NCBI GenBank assembly: GCA_005656395.1
Contig: SRSI01000012.1
Span: 124,001-188,000, forward strand
Direction of reading: 5' to 3'
Length of the DNA stretch: 64,000 nt
Source: Strongyloides papillosus
Taxonomy: Eukaryota > Nematoda > Chromadorea > Rhabditida > Strongyloididae
Numbering within the stretch: the stretch's first letter is position 1; every line of letters starts with the position of its first letter. The translations under genes were made by a program, and so were the position numbers. This document shows, one piece after another, positions 1 through 11,448 of the stretch. The notes under the pieces are model-generated. The model was not told where the DNA came from. It did no database searches and was given only the letters and a program-made list of their open reading frames with translations.

Positions 1-290
1 TCTCACTTGGTTCTCCTTTTTCTGATTTTCCAAAATCAAAACTTGAGTAAGGTATGGTATCACACTTAACTTTACTTTTAGTTCTGTAATAATTTATTAA
101 TAAATAAGTAAATAAAAATATTTACTTACCTAAAAAGCGATTTTGGAAGCGAAAGATTTTTTAATTTTGATTTGACACGATTACTAAAAACTGCCAAAAG
201 TCTTGGCTTTTTTAATGGTGGTTGTGTGTCAGGTTCAGTATCATTAAAAGTATCAAGCAAACAAGTAGAATTTCTCTTTAGATTTGGCAT
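1..290 (-). CDS. Unknown protein, 5' part only (runs off left edge)
   Basis: A gene begins at the ATG at 290-288 and leaves the window at base 1. Exon 1 is 290-130, followed by a 46 bp GT-AG intron (129-84) and exon 2 from 83 to the edge. The joined frame stays open for about 80 residues. It begins MPNLKRNSTCLLDTFN and contains the basic proline-rich stretch PPLKKPRLL, which looks like a nuclear localisation signal; the rest is rich in Lys and Ser. No family is recognised. It is divergent from the kinase gene that starts at 505, with only about 215 bp between the two starts, so they may share a promoter. The call as a gene rests on the clean intron with frame kept across it. Confidence 0.55.
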
Positions 291-504
291 TTGTTAATAC
301 AAAAAATAAGATCTACCATCCAGTTGTAAACAAGTTATTTCTTCAAAATAACTCTACATTACAATGATTTTTTCTTCCACATCCTCAATCTTTAAATAGG
401 CTAATTATTCGATAAAATGTAAATATCCAAATTTTTTAAATTTTTTGATAATTTAAATAGAAATTAAAGCAAACAATAAATAAATTTTTTTGCATATTTT
501 ACTA

Positions 505-1551
505 ATGTCAAATAATTCCAAAATAGATTCCAACCAACAAAGTGATTTTGAACAGGAGAATGAACACAGTACCTCTCCAAAAACAATAACAATTACGAAT
601 GCAAAAAATGATAAAAAATATGAAATTTCAAAACGTCTTGGAAAGGGTGGTTGGGGTGTGATATATTTATGTTATGATCATAAAAAAAGAACACGTGCCC
701 TGAAAGTTGAAAGAGAATCAGCACTTGACATTGAAATTCAAATATTAGAAGCTGCAAAGAAAAGTAAATGTATTCACTTTGCAAAAATCTATGATCATGG
801 TAATTGTCCAGAGTTAGATGAACCCTTTATTGTGATGCAATGTCTAGGAAGGAATGTCGCAGATATTAAAAAACATCTACCAGGGAAAATGTTTAGTAAA
901 AATACAGCTTTAAGAGTATTAATGCAATCGTTAAGTGGATTAAAAGAATTGCACGTCCTTGGATACATTTCAAGAGATATAAAACCATCAAATTTTTGTG
1001 TTGGTAGAAATTCAATTGCACCAAAATCAATTTATATTATAGATTTTGGTGTTTCAAGAAGTTATAAAGGGGACAATGAAAAAACAGTTATTAATGAGTA
1101 TTCACCATCTGCATGGAAAGGAACTGCAAAATATTGCCCTATAGCTAATCATATGTATCAAAAACAATGTAGACGTGATGACGTCGAAAGCTGGTTTTAC
1201 ATGGCTATTGAATTATTAGAAGGAAAATTACCTTGGAATGGAGTAAATCGAAAAAATAGATCATTAATTGAAGAATATAAGAAGATGCTCCGTGAGAAAG
1301 ATTGTGATTTTTATATTAAAAGTCCGGAGTTTTTACAAAATTTACTTTTAAAAATTGATACATGGAAATTTTTAGAAGAACCAGATTATCGTTATATTCA
1401 AACTCTTCTTGGAAAAGAGGTAGTGAAAGAAGGGTATAATTTTGACGATCCATATGATTGGGAAACAGGATCACTAAATGAGATTAATGAAATCGGATCA
1501 GAAGTTGTAACATCTGAAGAAAATAATAATAAAAATATCGTAAAGAATTAA
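505..1551 (+). CDS. Casein kinase 1-type protein kinase
   Basis: Intronless 348-residue kinase. The first ATG is at 505; the open frame extends 15 bp further up only through a TTG. Visible kinase landmarks are the glycine loop GKGGWG (residues 46-51), ALKVE with the ATP-binding lysine, a catalytic loop SRDIKPSNF (156-164) in which Ser replaces the usual His of HRD, DFG at 180-182, and GTAKYCPIANH, which corresponds to the CK1-family activation and P+1 segment in place of the APE motif. These place it in the CK1/tau-tubulin-kinase-like superfamily, which is greatly expanded in nematodes, where many members are expressed in the male germ line. The substrate cannot be told. The N-terminus and C-terminus are Asn/Glu-rich and probably disordered. 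It converges with the P450 gene 122 bp downstream. Confidence 0.85.
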   Translation: MSNNSKIDSNQQSDFEQENEHSTSPKTITITNAKNDKKYEISKRLGKGGWGVIYLCYDHKKRTRALKVERESALDIEIQILEAAKKSKCIHFAKIYDHGNCPELDEPFIVMQCLGRNVADIKKHLPGKMFSKNTALRVLMQSLSGLKELHVLGYISRDIKPSNFCVGRNSIAPKSIYIIDFGVSRSYKGDNEKTVINEYSPSAWKGTAKYCPIANHMYQKQCRRDDVESWFYMAIELLEGKLPWNGVNRKNRSLIEEYKKMLREKDCDFYIKSPEFLQNLLLKIDTWKFLEEPDYRYIQTLLGKEVVKEGYNFDDPYDWETGSLNEINEIGSEVVTSEENNNKNIVKN

Positions 1552-1673
1552 AGTAATATTTATTTTTGGTATAAACTAACAAACAATTTATAACTGCAAA
1601 CATATATATAAAAAATATAAATTTTTTTTTACAAAAGTAAATAATTTTTAACAATTTTAGTATTAATTACATA

Positions 1674-3299
1674 TTAATGTGGAGGTTCAACTAATGTATA
1701 ATCACCATATGATCTTTTAGTAAATTTTATATAATTTCCATACATTGGTCGTATAATTAATTCGGCAGATAACCTCATTTCATCTGTCCTCAATTGTGTT
1801 TGAACTTTAAATTGTCTCATAATATTAGCAATAACACATTTCTCCTCCATCATTGCGAATCGTTGACCGATGCAGTTTCTACTTCCGGCTGAAAATGGAA
1901 TATAACAATACGGATGTTTAAGGTCATTATCAATAAAGCGATATGGATTAAAAATTTCTGGATCTTTCCAGTATTTTGGATCTTTATGTACCATGGCAGG
2001 TATAATTGCTATACCTGTTCCAGATGGAATTTTAAAACCGTTAATTTCGACTTCTTCAACAGTTGTTCTTCCAAATAGTGGAACTGAAGGATAAAGACGC
2101 AGTGTTTCTTTAAGACATGCTTCTAAAAATTTTAATCTTCCAATTTCATCAAAATTTACAGGTCTAATTTCTTCACCAAGAACTTCATCAATCTCCATGT
2201 GAACTTTAGCTTGTATTTCTGGATTTGCTCCCATTAAATGGAGGAACCAATTCATTGCGGCAGAGGTTGTATCATGGCCTTCAAATGTAAAAGTATCAAC
2301 TTCTTCAAGTAATCCATCCATAGGAAGGTCACCTTTAGCATTCATTTCAAGCATCAAATCAAGGAAAGCCATTTTATAAGATGAGTCTTCATGCCTTTCA
2401 CTTTCCATCAATTTTCTTATTCCACCACACTCCTCTGCCATTTTTTTTCTCTTATTTATTGCTGTATGAGTGAAATCATGTAATATTTTAACGCATTTAT
2501 CATGTTCCTTCCCATCACCAATTGTATTAAACATGAAGTCTGAATAATATTGTGGTTTAATTTGTCTTTGGTGAATAATATATTTCATTTTAAAAACTGC
2601 TTCCAAATATTCTGTATGAACATTTTGAGCATTAATGTCAATACCTAATGCAGCCTCACAAATAATGTCAAGGGTACAAAGAGAGATTGTATGAAATATA
2701 TCTACAAACTCATCCTTATTTGACAATTTATCAAATTTTCCCACTAGTGTTTTAGCATGTTTATTAAACACAAATACAAAATCCTTCAAAATATCATAAT
2801 GAAATGCGGGTGTAAGTAACTTTCTTCTTGGTTTCCATTTGTCTGGTTTACTAAAAATTTTATTATTATTTTATTATGAAAATAATGAAATATTTATAAT
2901 TAAATAAGTTATTAAAAAAAGCAAATGATACCTTATTAAAAGTCCATCACCAATCCATGGAGATAAAAACTTATATTGGAAAAGTTTATTTAATAATTTG
3001 GAACTTCCGAGTACTCCTTCAATTTCCTCTGCCCCATAAATAGCAACAAATGGTAATGGTCCGAGCCATACTTTACATATTCTTGCTCCTCTTTTTTGAA
3101 GCATATATCCAATACCCTGGAATTGTTCATAAAATTTGTCAGGTTCAATTTTAATTTGATGAAGATTGCCAATTAGTGGCAATGTTGATATTCCCGGTAC
3201 TTTCCCTAATGTCTTCAGATAGTAACAAATTTTTTTAATTACAAATGTTAATAATAAAGTTATAGAAATAGCCAGAAAAGCATTGCCTATTGCACCCAT
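1674..3299 (-). CDS. Cytochrome P450, CYP4-like
   Basis: Two exons, 3299-2932 and 2850-1674, with an 81 bp intron; the joined product is 514 residues, a normal P450 length. Residues about 5-25 form an N-terminal membrane anchor that would hold the enzyme on the ER. The exon junction gives DGLLIS-KPDKWKPRRKLLTPAFH, the WxxxRK helix C region typical of CYP4 proteins. The I-helix motif is EGHDTTS near residue 315, the K-helix ExxR is KETLRLYP, and the heme loop PFSAGSRNCIG carries the axial cysteine at about residue 449. The family uses NADPH and O2 to hydroxylate fatty acids, eicosanoids or foreign compounds; the substrate here is unknown. All catalytic landmarks are intact. Confidence 0.93.
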
Positions 3300-4514
3300 G
3301 ACAATACAATAGTGACTAAAATTTTAATTAACTTTCAATTAAAATGTAAAATTTTTAATTATCTTTAAATATTATAATATTTTTCAAAAAAAACTTTGTA
3401 AAGTGACTTCTAAAAATATATCTCATCAATGGAATAATTTCACCTTGATATATTAGTCATAATATATTTTACGTATAACCAACTCTGTGCCATAAACTGT
3501 TCCTTTTAATAAAAAGTATTAAAATTTATGGAAAGAGAAAGATAACATAAGTTATATATTGTTCTGAGAAAACATACAAAGGTATCATTAATTGACACCT
3601 ATTTAACTATAATTAAGAACATTCAAAACATGATAGATATATATAAATATTTATACATTTAAATTTGTTATCTTTGGAGCAATACAAAATTTATTTAATT
3701 TAATTGTAAAAAAAGACGTGCGTTTTAAAATGAAATTTATAAAATGACAATAAATTATAGTAAGATCACAACATGATAAGATCAATTACAGTTTTTATGT
3801 AATCATCTTCTGACCTGATAGATGTAAGAGAAGATAGAAGAAATTTTTGTATGAGGTGATCCTATAACAATGTAGATTATTTTACCAGAAGTAGGACAGA
3901 TGAAGGTGTCTGATAACAATAAAACAAAATAACACAAACACTATTATAAATTTATCTTTACCGTTTTTTTTGATAAAAGTTTGTTGATAAAAGGGAAAGT
4001 TTTGTGTTAACATTGAAATATTTTTAGTACTTTCATAAAAAAAGTATTTTAGATTTATGTGTTTGAATAGTTTGTTAAAAACCAAACAATAAGTTATTTC
4101 CGAATCACTAAGTTACATAAAATATATTTATTGAGTATAAGAAAGCATTTGCTTGTTTATTTAAACTTTCAATAAACAAAATAAGGTGAATTATATTCTA
4201 TGACAGATGACAAAAAATAGCTATTATGCAAAAATTTTTAGATATTACATCTGGAGATATACCACCATCTACCAGATAACATTTTTTTTATATTAAAAAT
4301 ATTTATTAAAGAATTTTTCAAAGGAGATAATGAGAAAAGAATGATGATGGCTAATAAGATGTTCAGAAAAAATTAGAATGTTGGTGATTTTTTTTATTTT
4401 TGTAATGAACAAGCGAGATCTAATACACTTTTCTAATGTTCATAATTGAGATTTATCCGATTTTTTCATAATAATTAACAATATCTTCATGAATTTTACT
4501 ATTTATTCGATTAA
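3300..4514. other. Intergenic, AT-rich
   Basis: This stretch upstream of the P450 gene and downstream of the neuropeptide gene is AT-rich with many homopolymer runs. I see no open frame with coding character, no RNA gene and no clear repeat. Promoter elements of the P450 gene should lie in its right part but none stands out. Confidence 0.5.
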
Positions 4515-4807
4515 TTATCCAAAACGTAATGGACGGGGTCCAACAGCTCTCTTAAAAGATATACGTGAATCAGGATTTTCAATAAGGTAACCATTGTAGT
4601 AGATTGGTCTTCCATCAAACTCTTCAACAGGAAAGTCTCTTACTGTAATTAAGGAAAATAATTAATAGCTAGTAATTTCATAAACTACTTACATTGTCTT
4701 ATGAGAAAATTTCCAGAATCATCAATGGGAATTGTTGAAATACAATGACTTGATAGGAGAATAATTGCCCCTATTAAGCATAAGCAAGATAGAAAATATT
4801 TAGCCAT
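4515..4807 (-). CDS. flp-21: FMRFamide-like neuropeptide precursor, FLP-21 type
   Basis: Two exons, 4807-4693 and 4642-4515, around a 50 bp GT-AG intron, encode 80 residues. The N-terminus (MAKYFLSCLCLIGAIILLSS) is a typical signal peptide. The C-terminus is the only peptide unit: a dibasic KR, then AVGPRPLRFG, then stop. Cleavage after KR, removal of the end and amidation using the final Gly would give AVGPRPLRF-amide. C. elegans flp-21 encodes the single peptide GLGPRPLRF-amide, a ligand of the NPR-1 receptor, so this is almost certainly its orthologue. The product would act as a secreted neuromodulator. Both exons are too short to show as long open frames. A single-copy peptide at the very C-terminus is also the layout seen in C. 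elegans. Confidence 0.92.
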
Positions 4808-7123
4808 TCTACAAAAATACGAACTAAAATAAAATATTATTAAAAGTTGGTTTTCTTGTTAACTATATGAAATTCTCTTTAATTAAAATATAGATAAGTT
4901 ATTTTCAAAAAAGGAGGGCAAGTGGTAGTGAAAATGATGTAACTGAAATAATTTTAGCTTTAAATATACTATACCGCCTTCTTCTTTTCATGTAAAGCTA
5001 GATGAAATGAGTTTTTGAGCTTTAGTTAATATTAAATATGCTAATATATATCTTGATATGTGAATACATAAAGAGTATATTATTGTGACACCACCCTTAA
5101 CTTTGTATGTACTTAAATTTTAATATATTTTATTTAAATGCTTTAAAAAATATTACACTGTAATCAAATAAAATAAAATAATAATTTTTTTAAAATAAAC
5201 TTTAATATAATAACTGTTAAAATTAAATGAAATGATAGATTAAGTAGAAAAATTCATTGAAAAAAATGAATAATAAATTATAAAAAAGGATATTAGGTAA
5301 TTAAAACTCTATACATTTTTTAAAAATAGATAATATAATGAAAATAAAAATAAATGAATATTTGACAACATAATTTCACGTCATTATCATTCTTTACATT
5401 GGTTGAATTTGAGTATATTTACAAAACAATATACATCATAATCTTAAAAACTAAATTTACAAAAATTTTACAAAAGCATAACAAATTTTTATCATCCATT
5501 ACGTAATTTAAAGGTCTTTTTTCGGAAATAACAAGACAAATAATTATAGCAATGTAAAATATTTTCGTCATTTTTTAAAAATAATTTATTTCTCATCATT
5601 ACTTGATATATTTCAATATTATTTTTATGGTAAAAAGTATAATTATAAAATCAAAAGATGATGTATACATTAAAATTATTTTATATAAATTAATAATTTA
5701 TTGAAATTTAATGAAAGTTAATTTATAACTACACCATTTTGTCTGGAAATAAAAAATAATTGACAACGACAAGTAAATGGATCACTCTTTTTTATTTATT
5801 TTTATTTCATCCACTTTACAAAATATCTCCATTTTTTATTTACATTAAATTTCAAAAAATATTACTAGTATCAAAATTAAAATTTACTATTTTTCTAACT
5901 TAAAAAATATACTACTTTTTCAACTAATTGAGTCAACTTTTTTTATTTTTAATACAATTCACAGATATATTATCATAAAAAAATACAAACACCATATGAA
6001 ATAATTAATATGGACAAGAAATTTTCAGAACTTTTATATTTCAATAAACATAAATACTAAATTGCATTCTATATTTAGAAAGAATAGTCATTATAGGAGA
6101 GAATAATAATAATGATATTTTTAAACTGATGATGATATAATGCATTTAATTTAAACAGTCATTTTTTAATTAAAAATAGAAAAACAAACTTATCAAAAGA
6201 AAAGCGATTGTAAAATTTTATTAAATTTCCAATTTCATTCAAAACAAAATAAACCTATAAAAGTTAATTTTAATAAAAAAAAAAAAAATGATATTCTTAA
6301 ACTTTCAATTAAAAATTCATTATTACTAATATAATTAAGCATCAATAAGTATTATTATAATTTTGCAAGATTGTGACTAAACACCTACATTAAATAAATT
6401 ATATTAAAAAAGGAACTTAATATACATTTGTTTTATTGCTTTGTTTTGACAAATTTTTTTAGAAATTTTAAACCCAAATAGAAATAATGTTTGTTTTTCT
6501 AACTTATTCTTCATTTGTTTGTTTTATTTTTTTTTGCCAATGAAATTTGATTTATTTTCGCAAACTCTTTTTTTAACGTAGTCTTCAAATTTATTATCAT
6601 CATTATATTGAATATTAATGCAACATTTAATTTAATTTTTTTGTTAATTATTAGCGTTACAAATATTACAAAAAATTGTAAATATATCTTTTTACTCTAT
6701 AAGGCTATTTTTATTTGATTAATTTGAATTTACAAAATTATTCATAACAAGTAAGATTCCTTAGTATAATTTTTTCCGTTGTTTTTCAACAACCACACAA
6801 ATTTGTATTCAAATTAACAATTCCAAAAATGCACATATATAAAGTTATTTTAAATAATTTAATGAAATATTCACACTTTGATATTTTTTATGTAAAAATT
6901 ACATGACGCACTTGCTGTATTCGTGAATATATCAAAGAAATTTATAAATTATTTAGATAAATTTCTTATTAATAATAATATGAGAACATAAATATAATAA
7001 TAAATGTTTGGATTAAAGCAATGATCAGTTCTCACTACGGTTTTTTCTTTTGATTGGAGATACGTATACACACTTGAAAGTGAATTTTTAACTTCTAAAA
7101 ATTTATTAGGGACAGTTCTCTTT
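4808..7123. other. Long intergenic region between flp-21 and COX16
   Basis: About 2.3 kb of very AT-rich DNA separates the divergent flp-21 (-) and COX16 (+) genes. I find no supported gene in either strand. It should contain the flp-21 promoter and its neuron-specific control sites, but I cannot point to a particular element. Confidence 0.5.
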
Positions 7124-7599
7124 ATGGTAAATAAGTCAAGTTTGGGTTTTTTAAAAAAAGGTTTACCATTTTTTGCAATAATTTTTGGTGGTGTGTACGG
7201 TTTACAGTTTTTTCAAAAAGTTCGCTACGACTTCAGACAAGTTAAAAAAGAAGAAGTTTCGTTGGAGGAAGTTGTATGTTATTTTAAAATTACATTTTTT
7301 ATTTTATTTTAATTTTAGAAAGAAGGGCTTCAAGAAGGAGGTTTAAGAGTAAAAGAGAAAGTTACTGTTGATAATATTTTCCAGGTAATATTATTCATAA
7401 ATATTAATTACAAAAAGTTTTATAGGAAATTAACGAAATTGATACTGAAAATTGGCAAAATATTCGTGGTCCAAGAGACTTTGAAAGTAACGAAGAATAT
7501 TTAAAAGCTAAAAAAGAACAACAGGAAGTTGCTGTAAAAATAAGAAAAGAAAGAAAATTGGTAACTTCAGAAATAGATAATACATCTGGAAAATTGTAA
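7124..7599 (+). CDS. COX16: COX16, cytochrome c oxidase assembly factor
   Basis: Three exons (7124-7273, 7319-7384, 7426-7599) with 45 and 41 bp introns encode 129 residues. A single membrane span (PFFAIIFGGVYGLQFF) is followed by the family motif QVRYD/KVRYD, and the C-terminal part ends with the hallmark WQNIRGPRDFE, matching the WKNIRGPRPWE block of human COX16. The family sits in the mitochondrial inner membrane and helps deliver copper to, and assemble, COX2 of complex IV. The family is usually a little over 100 residues, so the Lys/Glu-rich tail here is slightly extended. The stop codon TAA (7597-7599) is directly followed by the ATG of the next gene with no base between, so the two are probably co-transcribed. 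Confidence 0.93.
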
Positions 7600-8334
7600 A
7601 TGGAAGGAGATAAAAAAATTGAAGAAGTCAAAGATAGTGATAATAAGGAAGAGCAAGAAGACAAAGAAAAGAAGGAGATTGACGTTACTGAAATAGTTAC
7701 TGAAGAAGATAAACAACTTTACTACGACGAAGTTGTGGGCTGTATCATAGAATTTGGTATCAGTGATAACGTTGAGACTGCTTTACTAGCTGCAAAAAGA
7801 ACATATCCTCTAGGAGTGGACGCTGCCATTGATTGGATTATTGAAAGATCAAATCAATCAGATTTTGAGTCATCATCTAGTGAATCAGAAGATACAGATT
7901 TAGACATGGGTGGTTATACTTCACAACCAGTTTCCGGTGACGTATTGTCACAATTAAATACATTGAGAAAAAGTTTAAGAAAATATAAAATGGTTTTAGT
8001 TGTGAATATGGCACTTGGGATGGGAAAAGGAAAATTAGCTGCACAAGTTGGACACGCAGTTCTTGGCACTTATAAGCATGCTATGAAAACTCCAGAAGGA
8101 CAAACTGCCATTTCACATTGGGAAAAAGTAGGACAAGTCAAAGTTGTTGTAAAAGGTCAAGATACAGAACAATTAATGGATATTTTTAAGGCTTCTAAAG
8201 ACAAAGGTCTTTGGTCTTACATTGTTCAGGATGCCGGTTATACACAAATACCACCTGGAAGTAGGACAGTTGTCGGAATATTTGGACCAGTTGAAGATGT
8301 CGACGATGTTACCGGTTCTTTGAAGCTCCTTTAA
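7600..8334 (+). CDS. PTRH2: Peptidyl-tRNA hydrolase 2 with N-terminal UBA-like domain
   Basis: Intronless, 244 residues. Residues about 40-85 form a UBA-like domain (GVDAAIDWIIERS), followed by a Ser/Glu/Asp linker and the complete PTH2 domain (about 130-244). The PTH2 landmarks are GMGKGKLAAQVGHA near its start and DAGYTQIPPGSRTVVGIFGP near its end. The enzyme releases peptides from peptidyl-tRNA that has dropped off ribosomes; the vertebrate relative is mitochondrial and also linked to apoptosis. Here there is no N-terminal membrane segment; the acidic N-terminus and UBA-like domain suggest a cytosolic, ubiquitin-linked form, as known in other nematodes and some animals. It starts immediately after COX16. 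A polyadenylation signal AATAAA lies at 8391-8396. Confidence 0.93.
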   Translation: MEGDKKIEEVKDSDNKEEQEDKEKKEIDVTEIVTEEDKQLYYDEVVGCIIEFGISDNVETALLAAKRTYPLGVDAAIDWIIERSNQSDFESSSSESEDTDLDMGGYTSQPVSGDVLSQLNTLRKSLRKYKMVLVVNMALGMGKGKLAAQVGHAVLGTYKHAMKTPEGQTAISHWEKVGQVKVVVKGQDTEQLMDIFKASKDKGLWSYIVQDAGYTQIPPGSRTVVGIFGPVEDVDDVTGSLKLL

Positions 8335-8693
8335 ATTATCTTATATATATTTATAGACAAATTCTATTTTTATGTACTTTTTATGCTTTAAATAAAAATT
8401 TTTAGGGAAAAGAGTATTATTGAAAGGTTGTCGTTATAGAATATTTGATACCATAGCAACGACCTATGTTACTTTAAGAATAGACAAATGCTAGTTATTA
8501 TTATATTTTTAACGATAAAATCTTTTGTTAAATTTTAGTTCTCCATATAAAGAATTACCTAAATTTTGTTTATATCACTTGATTTAGGGTACCGGAAATC
8601 CATTAAAAGCATTGTTACATAATATAACTGTACATATAAAGTTATCAAAATCTTAAATAAGGATTATTATTTGTTTTGGCTAACAGGAGAAAT
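8335..8693. other. Short intergenic spacer
   Basis: This 359 bp spacer holds the 3' end of the PTH2 gene (AATAAA at 8391-8396) and the promoter side of the zinc-finger gene. An acceptor-like sequence (taacag, ending at 8686) lies just upstream of the next ATG at 8694 and could be a spliced-leader site. Nothing else is visible. Confidence 0.4.
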
Positions 8694-9898
8694 ATGACCG
8701 CTGGTAAGTTTCAATAGAACTTTTTTATATCTATTATTTCTATAGATTCTATTCAAAATACCTATCCTTGTCCTATATGTGGAAGAAAATTTATACAAGA
8801 ATCACTAAAAAAACATGAAATTGCTTGTCAAAAATTAAATTCTAAAAAAAGAAAAGTTTTTGATTCTGGTAAACAAAGAGCTACAGGCTCTGACATTAAT
8901 TATAAAGATATAAAAAAAGTTCAAAATGAGAAACAAAAGGTATTTTATTAATATAAATAAAAATAAATATATTTCCTATATTTAAGTTCGGTGGAACGTT
9001 CCCACGTCCAAAGACTAATTGGAAAGAGAGACACGAAACTTTTATTGGTGCTGTTTCTGCTTCAAAACAAGTTGAAATTGCAATTAAAACTGGTGCACCA
9101 TTACCACCACCACCAAAAGCCACTGTTCCAAATGATTACATTGAATGCGAATTTTGTGGAAGAAATTTTAATGAAAAAGCAGCCGAAAGGCATATACCAT
9201 TTTGTAAGGAGCAATCGATGAGAAAGAAAACCCCAGCTTCTAGATCTGCTTCTGCTTCAAGGGCTATAATAGCTTCTGGAAAAAGTCAACCAACAAGTGC
9301 TCCAACAAGAAGAGAGCCAATGAATTCGAAAGGATTATCAATTAAACCATCTTCCAGAAATAGCTCAGTTGAAAAAACATCTCTAACCAAAAGTACTACA
9401 AATATAATTGTTCCATCTCAACCAAAAGTAAATACAACATCAAAAAAATCATCCAACTTGCCGATGCCTACAAAGAGAAGTTCATCTACTAACAGAAGTT
9501 CATCAACTCTAAACAATTCATATTCTCATCAAAAGTATAAATAAATTCTATGCTCGCTTATTTAGTATATTTATAGCCTTTTTATTGTTTGCTTAAATTT
9601 TTTATTAATATTATTAATTATCATTATTTTTTATAGTTTACAATTGAGTAAATTATCCAATAAAAATGTGCCAAGGAAACAATGTTCTGAAATGATAGAA
9701 AAAGACAAAGAGGAGAAGAAGGATCAGACGGAAAAAACATTTAATGGAAAAACGTTATCTGATGAAAGAAGTAATGAAGACTACTACATTGAATATCAAA
9801 AATTTAAGGATGAAACATTAAGGAAACCTTCCAGCACTATTACAACAAGAACCACAAAATCACCAACACCAAGAGAAATAGATTATGATTTTGATTAG
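8694..9898 (+). CDS. ZC2HC1-family C2HC zinc-finger protein
   Basis: Four exons: 8694-8703 (only MTA plus one base), 8746-8939, 8987-9534 and 9637-9898; joined length 337 residues. Two C2HC fingers are visible: PCPICGRKF with later H and C (residues about 11-31) and IECEFCGRNF with H and C (about 108-130), with the family block RPKTNWKERHETFI between them. The rest is Ser/Thr/Lys-rich and probably disordered. The match is to the ZC2HC1A/B family, whose molecular role is poorly known. The last splice is the least sure: the donor (AA|GTATAA) is followed by an in-frame TAA, so retention of the last intron would end the protein at 9542, 84 residues shorter. The exon 4 frame continues with an acidic and Ser-rich tail ending IDYDFD. 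Confidence 0.85.
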
Positions 9899-10977
9899 AT
9901 AAAGTACCATCTATGAAATGATATTCTATATAAAACCGAAAAAAATATTAACTATAAATAAAAAATTTACTAGTACTTTCAAATACTCTTTTTTATTAAT
10001 TAATTACAAGTTCTAAAATTTAAAAAGTAATAATTACTAATCGCAGTACAATGATTAAAATACTAAAATATTAACAAAATAAATCACATAAAGTTGTTTG
10101 TACTAATATACAAAGTTGTTTAACACGATTTTTAATTATAATTTAAGATTATTTTTAAAGAGTTTTAATTTTTATTCCTTAAATTTCAAAATAAATAAAT
10201 GTTAATAGGTTCGTTTGTCGAATATAATGTGATAAATTTGAAAATATCACTATATCAGTGATCATATTTAATAGATAACTATTTTTATAGAAGTATAATA
10301 ACAGAATTTCTTAACATATGACAATATCTAAATAGAGAACAATCAGTTATTACATGACTGATCTTTTATAATCAAAAACACTTTATATTGAATTTTAACA
10401 ATGCTCAATAAATTTATAAACGGTCTGGAAAAAGGTTTAAAAATTGATTTTTGAGATTTAAACTTTTTTTTAATTAATTTTTTGATGTAATTTTATTTAT
10501 TATATCTCCTTTTGCAAATAGTAATTAATTAAACTGTGTTCTTTTTTACTTTGAATGTAATGACATTAGTAAAATTCCTTCCTTGTTGACATTATAGCAA
10601 TTTAGTTATTTATAAATTTAGAATTAAGAAGAATAATTAAATTATTTTTTCGTAAAAATGTGGTCAAGTTTTATTTAAAATATCTAAACCCCACTAAAAA
10701 ATACTAACGTCAATTTATTGACATAAATAAAAAATTTCTTGTTTTTTAACACGGGTAATTTTTTATTGGTAATGCTCTAAAATAGAGTTGAAAGAATTTC
10801 TAAATATAGTCATATTGAAAAATACAAGCTACTAAATCATTTTACTTAAAAAAACTACATTTAGATAAGAATCAAATAAATATAATTATTTAAAAATATA
10901 AATTTATTAATAAGTTATTAAAAAAACAAATCTGTAGTAATTCTTTAGACCCACTCTGTATTATAATTGATAAAAGA
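9899..10977. other. Intergenic, AT-rich
   Basis: About 1.1 kb between two convergent genes. It is AT-rich with no supported coding frame or RNA gene. A short imperfect palindrome (atatcactatatcagtgatcat region, near 10240-10265) is the only structure noticed and is within what chance gives in such DNA. Confidence 0.45.
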
Positions 10978-11448
10978 TTAAACTTTAAAAACTTGTGGAG
11001 ATTCTTCATGTGCGCTTTTAATTTTAATTCTGTCATGTTCAATAGCCTCTAATTCTCCTGGAAGTGGTGTAGTTACGGGAGTTGGAAATGGAGTAAATCC
11101 AGCATTATCATATACCTCATCCTTATTTACCATTCTTTGACTTTTTATTTCATTTTTAATGTTAGCGAGCTCATTTTTCAAGGTTCGCTTAAGAGTATCA
11201 CGATCATTCAATTCCTCTGCTCTAGCTAAAACAATCTGTCTTCTTATCTCTGCAGGACTTTCTCCATCTTTTTTGTCTTTAACACAATTGATTAAAGATA
11301 CGGTAAATGTTATAAAAATATGTAATGCAACTTGAAATAAACAAAATAACATTGATTTAAATAATATTAAAAATAAATATTTTAAAAGTAGAAAAAATGT
11401 TAATATTTTTAGAATATTTATATAATAAAAACTAAGCAAAATTTGCAT
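10978..11448 (-). CDS. Orphan small membrane protein with charged C-terminal helix
   Basis: The open frame from the ATG at 11448 encodes 156 residues; a second ATG at 11352 would give 124 residues beginning MLFCLFQVALHIFITF, which I think is the likelier start because the codons before it are almost only A/T and read as repeated hydrophobics. From that start there is one membrane span or signal anchor, then a charged, probably helical region (about residues 28-75, with RRQIVLARAEELNDRDTLKR) and a Pro/Thr-rich tail ending in ESPQVFKV. Base composition of the charged part is clearly richer in G+C than its surroundings, supporting real coding. I do not recognise the family. It is isolated, with over 1 kb of non-coding DNA on both sides. 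Confidence 0.65.
   Translation of the reverse strand: MQILLSFYYINILKILTFFLLLKYLFLILFKSMLFCLFQVALHIFITFTVSLINCVKDKKDGESPAEIRRQIVLARAEELNDRDTLKRTLKNELANIKNEIKSQRMVNKDEVYDNAGFTPFPTPVTTPLPGELEAIEHDRIKIKSAHEESPQVFKV

Noticed and set aside
3882..4085. 67-codon minus-strand open frame upstream of the P450 gene
   Set aside because: AT-rich Phe/Ile/Lys codons, no domain, no splice partner; chance frame in spacer.
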